A DNA stretch of 64,000 bases from Mesorhizobium sp. J428 (GCF_024699925.1 NZ_JAJOMX010000001.1:4564001-4628000), one strand, 5' to 3'; shown: positions 42,323 through 52,268, counted from the first letter of the stretch. Notes: generated by a model from the letters alone, not told the origin. Made by a program: numbers and translations.

Positions 42323-44110
42323 ATGAACAAGGCGACGCAGGAAACCGGCCGGCGGGAGATGACGGGCGCGGAGATGGTGGTCCAGGCGCTGAAGGACAAT
42401 GGCGTCGAGCACATCTTCGGCTATCCGGGCGGCGCGGTCCTTCCGATCTATGACGAGCTCTTCCAGCAGGACGCGGTCCAGCACATCCTGGTGCGCCACG
42501 AGCAGGGCGCAGGCCATGCCGCCGAGGGATATGCGCGCTCGACCGGCAAGCCCGGCGTGATGCTGGTTACCTCCGGCCCGGGCGCGACCAATGCGGTGAC
42601 GCCGCTGCAGGACGCGCTGATGGATTCCATTCCGCTCGTCTGCATCACCGGCCAGGTGCCGACCACCCTGATCGGCTCCGACGCTTTCCAGGAATGCGAC
42701 ACGGTGGGCATCACCCGGCCCTGCACCAAGCACAACTGGCTGGTGAAGGACGTGAACGAGCTGGCCGGGATCCTGCACGAGGCCTTCCATGTCGCGACGA
42801 CCGGTCGCCCGGGTCCGGTTGTGGTCGACGTGCCGAAGGACGTGCAGTTCGCGAAAGGCATCTATACGCCGCCGCAGACCGCGCCGCGCACGTCCTATCA
42901 GCCGAAGCTGCAGGGCGACCTGGAGAAGATTAAGGCCGCGGTCGCGCTGATGGCAGGCGCCAAGCAGCCGATCATCTATTCGGGCGGCGGCGTGATCAAT
43001 TCGGGTCCGGAAGCGAGCCATCTGCTGCGCGAACTGGTCGACCTGACCGGCTTCCCGATCACCTCGACGCTGATGGGGCTGGGCGCCTATCCGGCCTCGG
43101 GCAAGAACTGGCTCGGCATGCTCGGCATGCATGGCTCGTATGAGGCCAACATGGCCATGCACGACTGCGACGTGATGCTGTGCATCGGCGCGCGCTTCGA
43201 CGACCGCATCACCGGCCGGCTGAACGCGTTTTCGCCGAACTCGCGCAAGATCCACATCGACATCGATCCGTCGTCGATCAACAAGAACGTGCCGGCGGAC
43301 ATCGGCATCCTGGGCGATGTCGGTCGCGTGCTGGAGGACATGGTGCGGCTGTGGCGGGCGACCGCCAGGACGGACAAGAAGGAGCTCTATCCCTGGTGGG
43401 AGCAGATCGCCCGCTGGCGCGCGCGCGACAGTTTCGCGTTCAAGAACAGCAATGACGTGATCATGCCGCAATATGCGATCCAGCGGCTCTACGAGCTGAC
43501 CAAGGGCCGCGACACCTACATCACGACCGAAGTCGGCCAGCACCAGATGTGGGCGGCGCAGCACTTCCACTTCGACAAGCCGAACCGCTGGATGACGTCG
43601 GGCGGGCTCGGCACGATGGGCTACGGCCTGCCGGCCGCGCTCGGCGTGCAGATCGCGCACCCCGACGCACTGGTGATCGACATCGCCGGCGACGCCTCGG
43701 TGCAGATGACGATGCAGGAGATGTCGACTGCGGTGCAGCACAACGCGCCGATCAAGATCTTCATCCTGAACAACCACTACATGGGCATGGTGCGCCAGTG
43801 GCAGCAGCTGCTGCATGGCAACCGCATGTCGCACTCCTACACCGAGGCGATGCCCGACTTCGTGCTGATGGCGAAGGCCTTCGGCGCGCACGGCATCCGC
43901 TGCGAGAAGCCGGGCGACCTCGACGACGCGATCAAGGAGATGATCGATGTGAAGCAGCCCGTGCTGTTCGACTGCTGTGTCGCCAACCTCGCCAACTGCT
44001 TCCCGATGATCCCCTCCGGCAAGGCGCATAACGAGATGCTCCTGCCCGACGAGGCGACGGACGAGGCGGTTGCGAATGCCATCGATGCGAAGGGCAGGGA
44101 GCTGGTGTGA
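42323..44110 (+). CDS. ilvI: Acetolactate synthase large subunit
   Basis: A 595-aa thiamine-diphosphate enzyme, the first common step of Val, Leu and Ile synthesis (pyruvate to acetolactate, or with 2-oxobutyrate to acetohydroxybutyrate). GADMV-like MTGAEMVVQALKDNGVEHIF, the catalytic Glu in VRHEQGAGHAAEGYARSTGK, FAD-site residues and the ThDP motif GDASVQMTMQEMSTAVQHNA with ILNNHYMGMVRQWQ are present. Expression is probably controlled by attenuation through the leader peptide 120 bp upstream. ilvH follows after 55 bp. The symbol ilvB could also be used. Confidence 0.97.
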   Translation: MNKATQETGRREMTGAEMVVQALKDNGVEHIFGYPGGAVLPIYDELFQQDAVQHILVRHEQGAGHAAEGYARSTGKPGVMLVTSGPGATNAVTPLQDALMDSIPLVCITGQVPTTLIGSDAFQECDTVGITRPCTKHNWLVKDVNELAGILHEAFHVATTGRPGPVVVDVPKDVQFAKGIYTPPQTAPRTSYQPKLQGDLEKIKAAVALMAGAKQPIIYSGGGVINSGPEASHLLRELVDLTGFPITSTLMGLGAYPASGKNWLGMLGMHGSYEANMAMHDCDVMLCIGARFDDRITGRLNAFSPNSRKIHIDIDPSSINKNVPADIGILGDVGRVLEDMVRLWRATARTDKKELYPWWEQIARWRARDSFAFKNSNDVIMPQYAIQRLYELTKGRDTYITTEVGQHQMWAAQHFHFDKPNRWMTSGGLGTMGYGLPAALGVQIAHPDALVIDIAGDASVQMTMQEMSTAVQHNAPIKIFILNNHYMGMVRQWQQLLHGNRMSHSYTEAMPDFVLMAKAFGAHGIRCEKPGDLDDAIKEMIDVKQPVLFDCCVANLANCFPMIPSGKAHNEMLLPDEATDEAVANAIDAKGRELV

Positions 44111-44165
44111 TAACCAGCTTCCACCGCCGACCCGACCAGACCGTAGCAAATTCGAGTAGCCAGAC

Positions 44166-44738
44166 ATGAACGCCCAGCTTCAGCCCACCGGCTCCGCCTA
44201 CTTCATCGCCAAGGACACCGCGCTGCCGGAGAGCCATACGCTGTCCGTCCTCGTTGACAACGAGCCGGGCGTGCTCGCCCGCGTCATCGGCCTGTTCTCG
44301 GGCCGTGCCTACAACATCGACAGCCTGACCGTGTCGGAGACCGAACACGAGCAGCACCTCTCGCGCATCACCATCCAGACGCGCGGAACGCCGCATGTGC
44401 TGGAGCAGATCAAGCACCAGCTTGAGCGCATCGTGCCGGTGCACCGGGTGGTCGACCTGACGGTGGTGGCGCGCGAGCGCGGCCAGGAGCGGCCGCTGGA
44501 GCGTGAGCTGGCGCTGGTGAAGGTGGCGGGCAAGGGCGAGGAGCGGGTCGAGGCGCTGCGGCTGGCCGAAGCCTTCCATGCCAAGGTGTCGGACGCGACC
44601 ACCGAGCATTTCATCTTCGAGATCACCGGCAAGAGCACGAAGATCGACCAGTTCATCGCGATCATGAAGCCGCTCGGCCTGATCGAGATTTGCCGCACCG
44701 GCATCGCCGCGATGAACCGCGGACCGGAGGGGATGTGA
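44166..44738 (+). CDS. ilvH: Acetolactate synthase small (regulatory) subunit
   Basis: A 190-aa protein with an ACT domain near the start (HTLSVLVDNEPGVLARVIGL, FSGRAYNIDSLTVSETEHEQ) and the ALS_ss_C domain (ERELALVKVAGKGEERVEAL, HFIFEITGKSTKIDQFIAIM, GLIEICRTGIAAMNRG). It activates the large subunit and mediates feedback inhibition by valine. It is in the ilvI operon. The next pathway enzyme gene, ilvC, is about 12 kb downstream in the window, not adjacent. Confidence 0.96.
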   Translation: MNAQLQPTGSAYFIAKDTALPESHTLSVLVDNEPGVLARVIGLFSGRAYNIDSLTVSETEHEQHLSRITIQTRGTPHVLEQIKHQLERIVPVHRVVDLTVVARERGQERPLERELALVKVAGKGEERVEALRLAEAFHAKVSDATTEHFIFEITGKSTKIDQFIAIMKPLGLIEICRTGIAAMNRGPEGM

Positions 44739-44796
44739 CCCCCTCCGTTTGACCTAGCCGCGGGACGGTGCCGGATCAGGGAGGTTGCGCCAATAA

Positions 44797-44815
44797 ATGT
44801 CAGCATTGCTGACAT
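44797..44815. promoter_or_regulatory. Perfect palindrome, probable operator of LysE-type exporter
   Basis: ATGTCAGC-ATT-GCTGACAT, 8-bp perfect arms with a 3-bp spacer, 24 bp upstream of the exporter start codon. Its symmetry and place suggest a dimeric repressor or activator. Which regulator binds is unknown; none is encoded next to it. Confidence 0.65.
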
Positions 44816-44839
44816 AATAACTATGCCAGGAAACGCCCC

Positions 44840-45433
44840 ATGTCCGCCGACCTGTTCCTCGCGCTCATCGTCTTTGCCTTCGTCACCTCGATCACGCCGG
44901 GCCCGAACAATTTCATGCTGCTGGCCTCGGGCGTGAACTTCGGCTTCTGGCGCACCCTTCCGCACATGTGCGGCATCGGAGTCGGCTTCTTCACGCTGCT
45001 GCTCGGCGTGGGGCTCGGGCTCGGCGCGATGCTGACCGCATATCCGCAGCTTCACCTCGCGCTGAAGGTGGCGGGCGGCGCCTATCTCCTCTACCTCGCC
45101 TGGAAGATCGCCATGTCGCGGTCGCTCAGCGAGAAGGAGGGCGGCACGCGTCCGATGACTTTCCTGGAGGCGGCCGCGTTCCAGTGGGTCAACCCGAAGG
45201 CCTGGGTGATGGCGGTGACGGCGATGGCTGTCTACACGGACCCGGCGCGTCCGTTCCTGACGATGCTGCTCGTCGCGACCGCCTTCGCGCTGGTCAATTT
45301 CCCGAGCGTCTCGTGCTGGGCCGGCTTCGGTGTCGCCCTGCGCGGCTTCCTCGCCGACCCGGTGCGGCTGAAGTGGTTCAACATCGCGATGGGCGTGCTG
45401 CTGGCGGCAACGCTGGTGCCGATGCTGCGGTAA
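44840..45433 (+). CDS. LysE-family amino acid exporter
   Basis: A 197-aa membrane protein with about six helices and the LysE/RhtB motifs: FVTSITPGPNNFMLLASGVN FG, VGGAYLLYLAW-like GGAYLLYLAWKIAMS, and FQWVNPKAWVMAVTAMAVYT. These proteins export amino acids or related small molecules across the inner membrane; the substrate cannot be told from sequence. A perfect palindrome just upstream probably controls it. Convergent with a small secreted protein gene. Confidence 0.92.
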   Translation: MSADLFLALIVFAFVTSITPGPNNFMLLASGVNFGFWRTLPHMCGIGVGFFTLLLGVGLGLGAMLTAYPQLHLALKVAGGAYLLYLAWKIAMSRSLSEKEGGTRPMTFLEAAAFQWVNPKAWVMAVTAMAVYTDPARPFLTMLLVATAFALVNFPSVSCWAGFGVALRGFLADPVRLKWFNIAMGVLLAATLVPMLR

Positions 45434-45436
45434 GGC

Positions 45437-45832
45437 TCACTCTGCCGCGGGGTTGTTCAGGATCATGTTCTCCTGGACGAACTCGGAACCCATCTTTTGC
45501 TTGATCTCGTCCATCGCCGGACGAGGAATGATCGCGACCGAGCTATCGGGATTGAAGGTAAAAGCCGAATCCCGCTGTGCCGGATCAATTGTTGCAGAGA
45601 AATTCTGCCCCGGCAGCAGGATTGAACCGGGCTGAGCGGTGTCAGGAACGAACGGCTTCCAGATGACGGTTCCGGAGGTTCCGAACGGTCTTGCCCGGTT
45701 CATGACGGTCCCGGCGGCATCACGGTAGCCGTCTGAATATCCGGTCTGATATCCTGCTCGATAACTTGCTTCGTCCGCATGGGCCCCGCTGAGCGAAACG
45801 GCCAGGAACACATAGGATAGTATCTGTCTCAT
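45437..45832 (-). CDS. Secreted protein of unknown function
   Basis: A 131-aa protein with a signal peptide ending near AHA-DEASY and a repetitive Tyr/Gly stretch (YRAGYQTGYSDGYRDAAG). The rest has no recognised domain (FVPDTAQPGSILLPGQNFSA, MDEIKQKMGSEFVQENMIL). The start overlaps the end of the upstream membrane-protein frame by four bases (ATGA), indicating co-translation with that gene. Base use is slightly less GC-rich than neighbours. Function unknown. Confidence 0.7.
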   Translation of the reverse strand: MRQILSYVFLAVSLSGAHADEASYRAGYQTGYSDGYRDAAGTVMNRARPFGTSGTVIWKPFVPDTAQPGSILLPGQNFSATIDPAQRDSAFTFNPDSSVAIIPRPAMDEIKQKMGSEFVQENMILNNPAAE

Positions 45833-46185
45833 TGCTCAGACCTCACCTTTTCCAGATCACGCTGCATCCGTTGCCGGAACTCTTCGCTGGCCATGTGGTT
45901 CTGAAGCTGCGACCCCTCGGCAACGATCGCGGCATTTCCAAAGATCGGATTGTCTCTCGTGTCGATCATGGTGATGCTACGCCAGGCCACGAAGGCGACC
46001 AGCGCCACACCGAGGCCGGCAACCAGCACCCCGGGCGAGGCGGTGTTGATCAGCCAGCGGAATTCCTTCCAGTTTGCCTCCGCGCGGGTTTCACGACTGT
46101 CGACGCGGGCAAGCACGAAAATGGCGCCGAGCATGGCGAGGATCATCCCGGCCGTCACAGAGAGGAACTGCGTATAAGCTCTCAT
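45829..46185 (-). CDS. Membrane protein of unknown function, second half of possible split gene
   Basis: A 118-aa frame with two membrane segments (FLSVTAGMILAMLGAIFVLA and GVLVAGLGVALVAFVAWRSI) and a charged C-terminus (FRQRMQRDLEKVRSEQ). It has no good ribosome site before ATG 46185 and overlaps the end of the upstream frame by 95 bases. Removing one base near 46190 would join both frames into a single protein of about 300 aa. It may therefore be the C-terminal half of one gene. No family recognised. Confidence 0.6.
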   Translation of the reverse strand: MRAYTQFLSVTAGMILAMLGAIFVLARVDSRETRAEANWKEFRWLINTASPGVLVAGLGVALVAFVAWRSITMIDTRDNPIFGNAAIVAEGSQLQNHMASEEFRQRMQRDLEKVRSEQ

Positions 46186-46720
46186 GAACAGCGCTGACCG
46201 AGCGATTGTTGCGCATGTTGAGCGCCTCATTCTCGACCGCGAGCTCGTAGAGTCGCTCCGTCGCGCTCGCGTGCATCATCAAGGGCTGAAACGCGATGGC
46301 GGGCTCGTGCGCACGCCCCGTCCTGAACAACTCGTTGATGAAGTATGCGTTGGCGAACAGGATGAGCAGCAAGGCGGCGGCGCAGAGGATGCCGAACCAT
46401 TTGACGGTCGAAACCTTGAAATCGAAGTCGCGCGGGTCAGCGGGGTGGGCATCTATGACGGTCTGAAATTCGTCACGGATCGCGGCGCGCAACCGGTCAT
46501 CAAGTGTCTCCGTGTCCGGTGCAGGCGTGGAAGCATCCTGAAGGACTGCGGGATTGTCTATCGGCCGGCCGGGCTCCGTAGTCGGTGGTTGTGTCGCCGC
46601 GATGTCGCCGTTCGGGTTCGATTGTCGATCATCCGCGGCCGTGTCTGACGCAGCCGGGGGATTTTCCTCGTCGCCCGCCGCAGCCGCAGCGCTCGCGGCA
46701 CTTGTCTTTCCAGCGATCAT
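46091..46720 (-). CDS. Membrane protein of unknown function, first half of possible split gene
   Basis: A 209-aa frame. Residues 1-90 are Ala/Pro/Asp-rich and look disordered (DEENPPAASDTAADDRQSNP), then DDRLRAAIRDEFQTVIDAHP and one membrane helix (FGILCAAALLLILFANAYFI). The last 30 residues (GRDDPRHARRHFRACPRRQS) look like out-of-frame sequence, while the overlapping frame continues with sensible membrane helices. This suggests a 1-base shift near 46190. I cannot assign a family. The 164 bp upstream of the start are AT-rich and may hold its promoter. Confidence 0.6.
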   Translation of the reverse strand: MIAGKTSAASAAAAAGDEENPPAASDTAADDRQSNPNGDIAATQPPTTEPGRPIDNPAVLQDASTPAPDTETLDDRLRAAIRDEFQTVIDAHPADPRDFDFKVSTVKWFGILCAAALLLILFANAYFINELFRTGRAHEPAIAFQPLMMHASATERLYELAVENEALNMRNNRSVSAVHESLYAVPLCDGRDDPRHARRHFRACPRRQS

Positions 46721-46884
46721 CGAGGCCCCCAGCCCGAGAGAGTTGTTCCAAAATCATTCTAGCAGAGTATGCAAATCTATAACTCAAAGTTGTATTAGTC
46801 AATCGAACTCTCTTAACGTGTATTCCGCTTCGTAGATTCTTGCCGCCCTTGCCGACCGAACCCGAATCCTGTCAGTCGGACGGC

Positions 46885-48012
46885 ATGGACCTCTCTCCCC
46901 AACAGGATGCCGCGCTGGTGGCGGTCGGGCGGTGGCTGCAGTCGGGCAGGCCGCAGGTGTTCCGGCTGTTTGGCTATGCCGGCACGGGCAAGACGACGCT
47001 TGCGCGCTATTTCGCCGAGCACGTCGAAGGCCAGGTGCAGTTCGCCGCCTTCACCGGCAAGGCGGCGCAGGTGCTGCGTTCCAAGGGCGCGACCAATGCG
47101 CGGACGATCCATTCGCTGATCTACCGACCGAAGGGCGAGGAAGCGGTGGAGGACGAGACGACCGGCAAGACCTCGATGTCGCCGACCTTCTCGCTCAACC
47201 GCCAGAGCCCGATCGCCAAGGCCAAGCTCGTCATCATCGACGAATGCTCGATGGTCGACGAGCAACTGGGGCGCGATCTCCTGTCCTTCGGCACGCCGGT
47301 GCTGGTGCTGGGCGACCCGGCGCAGCTGCCGCCGATCTCGGGCGGCGGCTTCTTCACCGAGCACGAGCCGGATCATCTGCTGACCGAAATCCACCGCCAG
47401 GCGCAGGACAATCCGATCATTCGCCTCGCGCTCGACGTGCGTGAGGGACGCGAGTTCATGCATGGCGACTACGGCAGCGCGCAAGTGATCGGCAAGGACC
47501 AGGTGACGCAGGACCTGGTGCTCGAGGCGGACCAGGTGCTGGTCGGCACCAACCGCACGCGGCGGCGCTATAATGCGCGGCTGCGCGAGCTGAAGGGCTT
47601 CAGCGCCGACTATCCGCAGGCGGGCGACAAGCTGGTGTGCCTGCGCAACGATCCGGCCAAGGGCCTGCTCAACGGCTCACTGTGGAAGGTGATGACCTCG
47701 TCGCGCGAGACCGTGAAGCCGGGCATCAACCTGCTCGTCTCGCCGGAGGAGGACGATCCAGATCGGGGCGTGGCCAAGATCAAGCTGCTCAAGGCCGCGT
47801 TCGAAAGCCCGGAAGAGGAAATTCCCTGGCAGCAGAAGAAGCGCTTCGACGACTTCGACTACGGCTATGCGCTGACCGTGCACAAGGCGCAGGGCTCGCA
47901 GTGGGACAATGTCGTGCTGTTCGACGAGAGTTGGGCCTTTAAAGAGACGCGCCAGCGCTGGCTCTACACGGCGATCACGCGGGCGGCGAAGCGGCTCACG
48001 GTGGTGCGCTAG
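46885..48012 (+). CDS. RecD-like ATP-dependent DNA helicase
   Basis: A 375-aa superfamily 1B helicase: motif I RLFGYAGTGKTTLARYFAEH, Ia AAFTGKAAQVLRSKG, motif II VIIDECSMVDEQLG, III VLGDPAQLPPISGGG, and the C-terminal UvrD_C_2 motifs YGYALTVHKAQGSQWDNVVL and RWLYTAITRAAKRLTVV. It is about half the length of RecD2 and lacks the N-terminal extension. Such short forms are common in alphaproteobacteria and are sometimes related to phage Dda. Its partners are unknown. Start at MDLSPQQ; the 15 extra upstream residues are not conserved-looking. Confidence 0.92.
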   Translation: MDLSPQQDAALVAVGRWLQSGRPQVFRLFGYAGTGKTTLARYFAEHVEGQVQFAAFTGKAAQVLRSKGATNARTIHSLIYRPKGEEAVEDETTGKTSMSPTFSLNRQSPIAKAKLVIIDECSMVDEQLGRDLLSFGTPVLVLGDPAQLPPISGGGFFTEHEPDHLLTEIHRQAQDNPIIRLALDVREGREFMHGDYGSAQVIGKDQVTQDLVLEADQVLVGTNRTRRRYNARLRELKGFSADYPQAGDKLVCLRNDPAKGLLNGSLWKVMTSSRETVKPGINLLVSPEEDDPDRGVAKIKLLKAAFESPEEEIPWQQKKRFDDFDYGYALTVHKAQGSQWDNVVLFDESWAFKETRQRWLYTAITRAAKRLTVVR

Positions 48013-48095
48013 GCTGGCAATTTCGCGTGGGCCGCTTTTCGGCGATCCCGCTCCATATTAGTGTGAAGGATCGGTCGAACTTCGAGGAGTTGGAA

Positions 48096-48971
48096 ATGAG
48101 AGTCATCGTCGCCACCCTGTTCGCTTCCATCGCCACATCTGGCGCACTTGCTGCAGAAAAGGTCGTCGAGTTCCCGGTCGACGGTCAGCGGGTGATCGGC
48201 ACGTTGAACACTCCGGACGGCGTGGAAAACCCGCCGATCGTTCTGCTCTTGCACGGCTTCACAGGTTCGCGAAACGAACTCGAGATACCTGCCGTCAAGG
48301 AGGGTATCTTCGCCCGCGCCGCACGAATGTGGGCGGAAAAGGGCTTTGCCAGCCTGAGAATCGATTTCCGTGGCTCAGGCGAGAGCGAAGGTGACTTCGC
48401 CGACACGACGCTGGACGGCCAGATCGCGGATGGACTTGCCGCGCTCGACTATCTCGCCGGTCTGCCCGAGGTGGACGCCGACAAGATGTCGCTGGTGGGC
48501 TGGAGCATGGGAGGCGCGGTGGGTTCGGCGGTTGCCGCTCGCACCCGCCACGACCTGGACGCGGTCGCCCTGTGGGCGCCCGGCACGAATATGGGATCGG
48601 CGATGACCTTCGTGGTTGGACCCGATACGATGAAAAAAGGCTTCGCGGCGGGCGGCGAGGCGGTCGAGGCGACGTTGCCCTGGGGCGCGAAGGTGTCGCT
48701 CAAGGGTCCGTTCTTCCAGAGCCTCTACGCCGTCGATCCGGTGGCCGATATCTCGAAGTATGAAGGCCCGCTGCTTGTGGCCGTCGGCACCAAGGACGAT
48801 GTCGTATTCCCCCAGCCTGCGGCCGGGCAGGTGCTGCTCGACTATCACGACGGAGACGAAGAGCTGATCGTCTGGCCGATGGACCACGTCTTCAACGCAT
48901 TCACCAACGCGGAAACGGTCGACAAGCTCATCGCCGCGACCGGCGACTTCATCGCGAAACATGCTGATTGA
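48096..48971 (+). CDS. Secreted alpha/beta hydrolase
   Basis: A 291-aa hydrolase with a short signal peptide (MRVIVATLFASIATSGALAA). The fold shows LLLHGFTGSRNELEIPAVKE (oxyanion loop), RIDFRGSGESEGDF, the nucleophile elbow VGWSMGGAVG with Ser, an Asp in VAVGTKDDVVFP, and His in WPMDHVFNAF. Relatives act as esterases or peptidases; the substrate is unknown. GAGGAG lies six bases before the ATG. It is convergent with a STAS/SEC14 gene, six bases away. Confidence 0.9.
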   Translation: MRVIVATLFASIATSGALAAEKVVEFPVDGQRVIGTLNTPDGVENPPIVLLLHGFTGSRNELEIPAVKEGIFARAARMWAEKGFASLRIDFRGSGESEGDFADTTLDGQIADGLAALDYLAGLPEVDADKMSLVGWSMGGAVGSAVAARTRHDLDAVALWAPGTNMGSAMTFVVGPDTMKKGFAAGGEAVEATLPWGAKVSLKGPFFQSLYAVDPVADISKYEGPLLVAVGTKDDVVFPQPAAGQVLLDYHDGDEELIVWPMDHVFNAFTNAETVDKLIAATGDFIAKHAD

Positions 48972-48977
48972 TCCGAC

Positions 48978-49385
48978 CTAGGATTCGGTTGAGATCTCCC
49001 TGGCGCCCAGCCAGCGCCAGGCTTCGGATTCGTCGGCTGCATCGAAATAGCGAAGCTCCACAGGCACGTCCTTCGCGAAGAAGCCGCCGAGGCTCGCCGT
49101 CCAGTCGGGTCCGCCCACTACGGCGCAGCGCCGCACATGCTGCTCGGCGTGCCTGCGGCCTTCGGCGACCGTGTCGGGGTCGATCTCACCCCAATCCGCC
49201 CCTTCATACTGTGTAGCACGCACCAGCACGTCGACACGGTCGTGCAGCGCATAGGCACCCTCAAGCAGGCCGAACAGGTTTTCGGCGTCGGCAGATGTCG
49301 CCTGACCGGTAATCTCGATGGCGAAGACCTGCGGATTGTCGGTCTCGAGGCGGTGGACAGCCGGGACGGGGTCAAGCGGATGCAT
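48978..49385 (-). CDS. STAS/SEC14-like (SpoIIAA-like) protein
   Basis: A 135-aa single-domain protein: [20 protein letters not shown], then [40 protein letters not shown] and [19 protein letters not shown]. This is the pattern of the SpoIIAA-like/DUF3478 group, a STAS-like fold that may bind lipids or nucleotides. No role can be assigned here. It is divergent from pdxJ, with about 106 bp between the starts. Confidence 0.87.
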   Translation of the reverse strand: MHPLDPVPAVHRLETDNPQVFAIEITGQATSADAENLFGLLEGAYALHDRVDVLVRATQYEGADWGEIDPDTVAEGRRHAEQHVRRCAVVGGPDWTASLGGFFAKDVPVELRYFDAADESEAWRWLGAREISTES

Positions 49386-49491
49386 GGTCGCACTTTCGGA
49401 TGCGGCGCTGCGACTGGAACACTCGAATGGGCCTGTCTGTTCCGCCGAAAGGCTTTATAAGGCGGCGTCGAATTTGCGATGTGGACCTGCC

Positions 49492-50232
49492 ATGCCGGCC
49501 AAGCTTTCCGTCAACCTCAATGCCATCGCCATGCTGCGCAACCGGCGCGACCTGCCGTGGCCGAGCGTTACCGGGCTCGGGCGCATCGCGCTCGCCGCCG
49601 GCGCGCATGGGCTGACGGTGCATCCGCGCCCGGACGAGCGGCACATCCGCTTCTCGGACCTCGCGCCTATCCGGGCGCTGATCGACGACGAGTTCCCGCA
49701 GGCGGAGTTCAACATCGAGGGCTATCCAAGCGAGGATTTCCTCGAACTGGTGGAAAAGCACCAGCCGGAACAGGTGACGCTGGTGCCGGACGATCCGTCG
49801 CAGGCGACCTCCGACCACGGCTGGGACTTCGTCGGCAAGGGCGAGATGCTGAAACCGATCGTGGCGCGGCTGAAGAAGGGCGGCATGCGCGTGTCGTTGT
49901 TTTCGGATGCGGACCCGGCGCAGGTGACGGCCGCGAAGGCGACCGGGGCGGACCGCATCGAGCTTTATACCGGCCCGTATGGCGGTTCATACGACGATCT
50001 GGAGAAGGCCGGCAAGTATCTGGAAATGCTTGGAAAGACGGCTGACGTGGCTCTCGCCGCCGGACTCGGAGTCAATGGCGGGCACGACCTGACCGTGGCC
50101 AACCTGCCGGCGCTGGCGAAGCGGATTCCGCGGCTGGCGGAGGTGTCGATCGGGCACGGGCTGACGGCGGATGCGCTGGAATACGGCATGGCGCAAACGG
50201 TGAAGCGGTTTCTTGCCTCTTGCGGCTGGTGA
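49492..50232 (+). CDS. pdxJ: Pyridoxine 5'-phosphate synthase
   Basis: A 246-aa TIM-barrel enzyme that condenses 3-amino-2-oxopropyl phosphate with 1-deoxyxylulose 5-phosphate to pyridoxine 5'-phosphate (vitamin B6). Motifs: [37 protein letters not shown] with the catalytic His, [52 protein letters not shown] and [17 protein letters not shown]. Start at MPAKLSVN. It stands alone, followed by kup. Confidence 0.96.
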   Translation: MPAKLSVNLNAIAMLRNRRDLPWPSVTGLGRIALAAGAHGLTVHPRPDERHIRFSDLAPIRALIDDEFPQAEFNIEGYPSEDFLELVEKHQPEQVTLVPDDPSQATSDHGWDFVGKGEMLKPIVARLKKGGMRVSLFSDADPAQVTAAKATGADRIELYTGPYGGSYDDLEKAGKYLEMLGKTADVALAAGLGVNGGHDLTVANLPALAKRIPRLAEVSIGHGLTADALEYGMAQTVKRFLASCGW

Positions 50233-50336
50233 CCCGCGCGCCATCTCTCCACAGGCGGGCGTTCTGTTCGAACGCGGCCATTGATGCTGCGATGCAACAG
50301 GAGTAAAAGCCCCGCCGCTCCCAAGGAGGGGCTGTC

Positions 50337-52268
50337 ATGGTTGTTGCGAATGACGAGGGCGGCGTGAAGCCGTCCCATGGCGGCCCTGCCGCTGCGGATG
50401 CAGCCCCTCAGGTCGATCACGGAATGCTCGCGCTCACGCTGGGGGCGCTGGGCGTGGTCTATGGCGACATCGGCACGAGCCCGATCTATGCCTTCCGCGA
50501 GGCGTTGGTCGCCTCGTCCGGCGGCAATGTCGCCGAGCGCGAGGACATCCTCGGCGTCCTGTCGCTGATCATCTGGGCGCTGACGATCATCGTCACGATC
50601 AAATACATCCTGTTCGTGCTGCGCGCCGACAACAAGGGCGAGGGCGGAACGCTGTCGCTGATGGCGCTGGCGCGCGGCGCCTTCGCCCACCGGCCGCGCT
50701 GGATATTGCTGCTCGGCATGCTGGGCGCGTCGCTGTTCTACGGCGACGCCGTGATCACGCCGGCCATCTCGGTCCTGTCTGCCGTCGAGGGCCTGAATGT
50801 CGTGACGCCGACCTTCGAGCCCTATGTCGTGCCGCTGACGCTGGTGATCCTGGCGGGGGTGTTCGCCGTGCAGCGGTTCGGTACCGCGAGCGTGGCGTCG
50901 GTGTTCGGCCCGGTCACCGCGCTGTGGTTTCTGTCGATCGGGGTGTCGGGCGTGGTCCACATCGTCGACGACCCCGAAATCCTGCTCGCCATCAACCCGG
51001 TCTACATCGTCTATTTTCTCGTCAACTCGCCCGAAGTGGCGTTCGTGACGATCGGAGCGATCTTCCTGGCCGTGACCGGGGCCGAGGCGCTCTATGCCGA
51101 CCTCGGCCATTTTGGCCGCCGGCCGATCGTGCTGGCATGGCTGGCCATCGTCTTCCCGTGCCTGCTCCTGAACTATGTCGGGCAGGGCGCCTTCGTCTTG
51201 TCGCATGGCGGCATTGTCGGCCATCCGTTCTTCGAGATGAATGCCGGCTGGGCGCTTCTGCCGATGGTAGCGCTGGCGACCGCCGCGACCGTCATCGCCA
51301 GCCAGGCGGTGATCTCGGGGGCGTTCTCGCTGACGCGGCAGGCGGTGCAGCTCAACCTGCTACCGCGGCTGGAGATCCTGCACACGTCCGAAACCCAGTC
51401 GGGCCAGATCTACATGCCGCGTGTCAACATGCTGCTCGGCATCGTGGTATTCATGCTGGTGATCGGCTTCCAGGAGTCGACCAACCTCGCCGCCGCCTAC
51501 GGCATTTCCGTCACCGGCAACATGCTGATGACGACGCTGCTGCTGGCGGTGGTGATGCTTAAGATCTGGCGCTGGCCGGTCGCGGTGATCGTGCTGTTGA
51601 TCGGCCTGTTTGCGATCATCGACATCGGCTTCTTCGTCTCGAACATCGTCAAGGTCTTCGACGGCGGGTGGGCGTCGCTCGCTGTCGCCTTCACTATGGT
51701 GGCGATCATCTCCACCTGGATGCGCGGCAGCCGCTACCTGTTCGAGAAGACACGCAAGAACGAGATGCCGCTCGGCTTCCTGACCGAGCAGCTGGCGAAG
51801 AAGAAACCGCAGCTGGTGCCGGGCACGGCCGTCTTCCTGACCGGCGACCCGCTGAGTGCTCCGACGGCGCTGCTGCACAGCCTGAAGCACTACAAGGTGC
51901 TGCACGAGCAGAACGTCATCCTGTCGGTGGTGACTGCGCAGCAGCCGAAGGTGCCGGACGAAGAGCGGGCGCGCATCGAGAAGCTGAACGACCTCTTCAT
52001 GCGCGTGACGCTGACATTCGGCTACATGGAGCAGCCGAACATCCCACGCGCCCTGGCGATCTGCCGGAAGAAGGGTTGGAAGTTCGACATCATGACGACC
52101 TCGTTCTTCCTGTCGCGGCGCTCGCTCAAGGCCTCGCCGACGTCGGGCATGCCGCTCTGGCAGGACAAGCTGTTCATCGCTTTGGCAAAGAGCGCCGCCG
52201 ACGCGACGGAATATTTCCAGATTCCCACCGGCCGCGTGGTCGAGATCGGGACGCAGGTCGCGATCTGA
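50337..52268 (+). CDS. kup: Low-affinity potassium transporter Kup
   Basis: A 643-aa KUP/HAK/KT K+:H+ symporter of usual length. The signature [20 protein letters not shown] is present, with [40 protein letters not shown] and [20 protein letters not shown]. About 12 membrane helices fill residues 25-450, and a soluble C-terminal domain follows ([20 protein letters not shown]). AAGGAGGGG precedes the ATG at good spacing. Rhizobial genomes often have several kup copies; only one is in this window. Confidence 0.96.
   Translation: MVVANDEGGVKPSHGGPAAADAAPQVDHGMLALTLGALGVVYGDIGTSPIYAFREALVASSGGNVAEREDILGVLSLIIWALTIIVTIKYILFVLRADNKGEGGTLSLMALARGAFAHRPRWILLLGMLGASLFYGDAVITPAISVLSAVEGLNVVTPTFEPYVVPLTLVILAGVFAVQRFGTASVASVFGPVTALWFLSIGVSGVVHIVDDPEILLAINPVYIVYFLVNSPEVAFVTIGAIFLAVTGAEALYADLGHFGRRPIVLAWLAIVFPCLLLNYVGQGAFVLSHGGIVGHPFFEMNAGWALLPMVALATAATVIASQAVISGAFSLTRQAVQLNLLPRLEILHTSETQSGQIYMPRVNMLLGIVVFMLVIGFQESTNLAAAYGISVTGNMLMTTLLLAVVMLKIWRWPVAVIVLLIGLFAIIDIGFFVSNIVKVFDGGWASLAVAFTMVAIISTWMRGSRYLFEKTRKNEMPLGFLTEQLAKKKPQLVPGTAVFLTGDPLSAPTALLHSLKHYKVLHEQNVILSVVTAQQPKVPDEERARIEKLNDLFMRVTLTFGYMEQPNIPRALAICRKKGWKFDIMTTSFFLSRRSLKASPTSGMPLWQDKLFIALAKSAADATEYFQIPTGRVVEIGTQVAI

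Noticed and set aside
43932..44609. Minus-strand ORF of about 225 codons opposite ilvH
   Set aside because: Shadow of a conserved gene, His/Arg-rich.
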